A stretch of DNA of 5,446 nucleotides from Bacteroidia bacterium (GTDB lineage: Bacteria; Bacteroidota; Bacteroidia; UKL13-3), in the NCBI GenBank assembly GCA_022402405.1, contig JAKRSG010000356.1, positions 1 to 5,446 on the forward strand, read 5' to 3'. Position numbers and translations under genes: made by a program. This document shows positions 5,033 through 5,446 of this stretch, in pieces. Numbering within the stretch: the first letter of the stretch is position 1; each line of letters starts with the position of its first letter. The notes beneath the pieces are model-generated. The model did not search any database and had not been told where the DNA came from. It saw nothing but the letters and a program-made list of their open reading frames with translations.

Positions 5033-5275
5033 ATGACGAAGGCTAAAAAACCAGCAGTAAAAGTGGCAGCAACTAAGAAAGAAGCGCCTAAGAAAACTAG
5101 TCCGAAAAAGAGCTACATGGTAGACGACGAGGATGAGGATGATTTAGATGAAAAAGTAGATTTAGATGAGGATGAAGACGATGATTTAGATGCTGATTTA
5201 GATGATGCAGACATTGTAATCCCTAAAACGTTTGATCCATTTGACGATGATGATGACGATGATGATGATTTTTAA
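5033..5275 (+). CDS. Small protein with lysine-rich head and poly-aspartate tail (hypothetical)
   Basis: This is an 80-residue low-complexity protein. Residues 1-27 hold ten lysines with Ala/Pro (KKPAVK, KKEAPKK, SPKK), like histone-H1-type nucleic-acid-binding tails. From residue 31 there are 32 acidic residues, nearly all Asp, ending in FDPF (67-70), nine Asp and a terminal Phe80. The aromatic-capped acidic tail recalls the C-terminal tip of SSB (acidic run ending in Pro-Phe), a protein-docking signal, but homology cannot be claimed. I believe similar short acidic proteins occur in other Bacteroidota, without a known function. No signal peptide or membrane segment is seen, so a cytoplasmic location is expected. 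Support for a real gene comes from a perfect promoter element, a start soon after it, and a strong terminator 35 bases past the stop, which makes it a monocistronic unit. Disorder is expected throughout. Confidence 0.85.
   Translation: MTKAKKPAVKVAATKKEAPKKTSPKKSYMVDDEDEDDLDEKVDLDEDEDDDLDADLDDADIVIPKTFDPFDDDDDDDDDF
5243..5269 (+). repeat. GAY trinucleotide run encoding nine aspartates
   Basis: Nine consecutive Asp codons (mostly GAT, with two GAC) form a near-perfect triplet repeat just before the last codon of the acidic protein gene. Slippage here would change tail length by whole residues without breaking the frame or the terminal Phe. Confidence 0.8.
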
Positions 5276-5310
5276 TACAAATAGAATGTAAACACAAATT
5301 TACTTATACT

Positions 5311-5338
5311 AAAAAACCACTTTAAAAGTGGTTTTTTT
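5311..5338. terminator. Bidirectional rho-independent terminator
   Basis: AAAAAACCACTT (5311-5322) pairs with AAGTGGTTTTTT (5326-5337) over 12 bases around a 3-base loop, followed by a seven-T run (5332-5338). The A-run on the left acts as the T-run for the other strand. It lies 35 bases after the acidic-protein stop and 7 bases from the end of the converging minus-strand gene, so it can end both transcripts. Confidence 0.92.
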
Positions 5339-5345
5339 ATGCTTT

Positions 5346-5446
5346 TTATTCTCGCTTCCAAATTAGCTCTGGCGATTTTACTACATTACTCTTGTTTAAA
5401 TTTCTATCGTAAATATAAAACTGATACACCACAGTATCTCTAGCAT
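5346..5446 (-). CDS. C-terminal end of an unidentified protein (rest outside window)
   Basis: On the minus strand a frame is open from the right edge (first full codon at 5444) to TAA at 5346-5348. It gives 32 residues starting ARDTVVYQFYIYDRN and ending PELIWKRE. The other two minus-strand frames are stopped within this stretch. Its end falls 7 bases from a bidirectional terminator, which supports it being the real 3' end of a converging gene. The short alternating hydrophobic and charged pattern suggests a beta-strand-rich C-terminus, but I do not recognise the family. Confidence 0.6.
   Translation of the reverse strand, partial: ARDTVVYQFYIYDRNLNKSNVVKSPELIWKRE

Overview
The window looks like a chromosomal segment of a Bacteroidota member (Flavobacteriia/Sphingobacteriia-like). 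The DNA is AT-rich. Two promoter candidates match the Bacteroidota TTG / TAnnTTTG pattern, start codons lack Shine-Dalgarno sequences, and the gene families (a DUF4159 protein, a three-gene proton-translocating transhydrogenase, a small four-helix bundle protein) are typical of the phylum. Genus cannot be assigned.

Layout from left to right: the 3' part of a plus-strand DUF4159 gene (to 446) meets, with a 1-base gap, the end of a minus-strand operon (3912 down to 448). That operon reads pntAA (NAD-binding subunit, 3912-2812), pntAB (small membrane subunit, 2697-2401), a four-helix bundle (23S rRNA intervening-sequence type) gene (2360-1989) and pntB (membrane plus NADP-binding subunit, 1905-448). 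On the plus strand, divergent from pntAA, lies a histone-deacetylase-like hydrolase (4002-4904). Next comes a small protein with a lysine-rich head and a very acidic tail (5033-5275), then a strong bidirectional hairpin terminator (5311-5338), then the C-terminal end of an unidentified minus-strand gene (5346-5446).

The three pnt products should assemble into one inner-membrane complex that moves hydride between NADH and NADP+ coupled to proton flow. The four-helix bundle gene has no known part in this. It is more AT-rich than the genes around it and sits between two subunits that are normally adjacent.

The most unusual feature is in the gaps of the pnt operon. All three gaps carry tandem arrays of one degenerate heptamer (AATYCKW), and the pntAA-pntAB gap also carries an octamer array (GTTTANNN). 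Two heptamer arrays touch or overlap the stop codon of the preceding gene. The arrays on either side of the four-helix bundle gene are in inverted orientation, and in the mRNA they could form a 24-position stem (22 pairs) enclosing that gene. This resembles the layout of rRNA intervening sequences that encode the same protein family, and it makes the segment 1915-2409 a candidate IVS-like mobile insertion in an mRNA operon. That interpretation is inference; the repeats and the gene order are directly visible.
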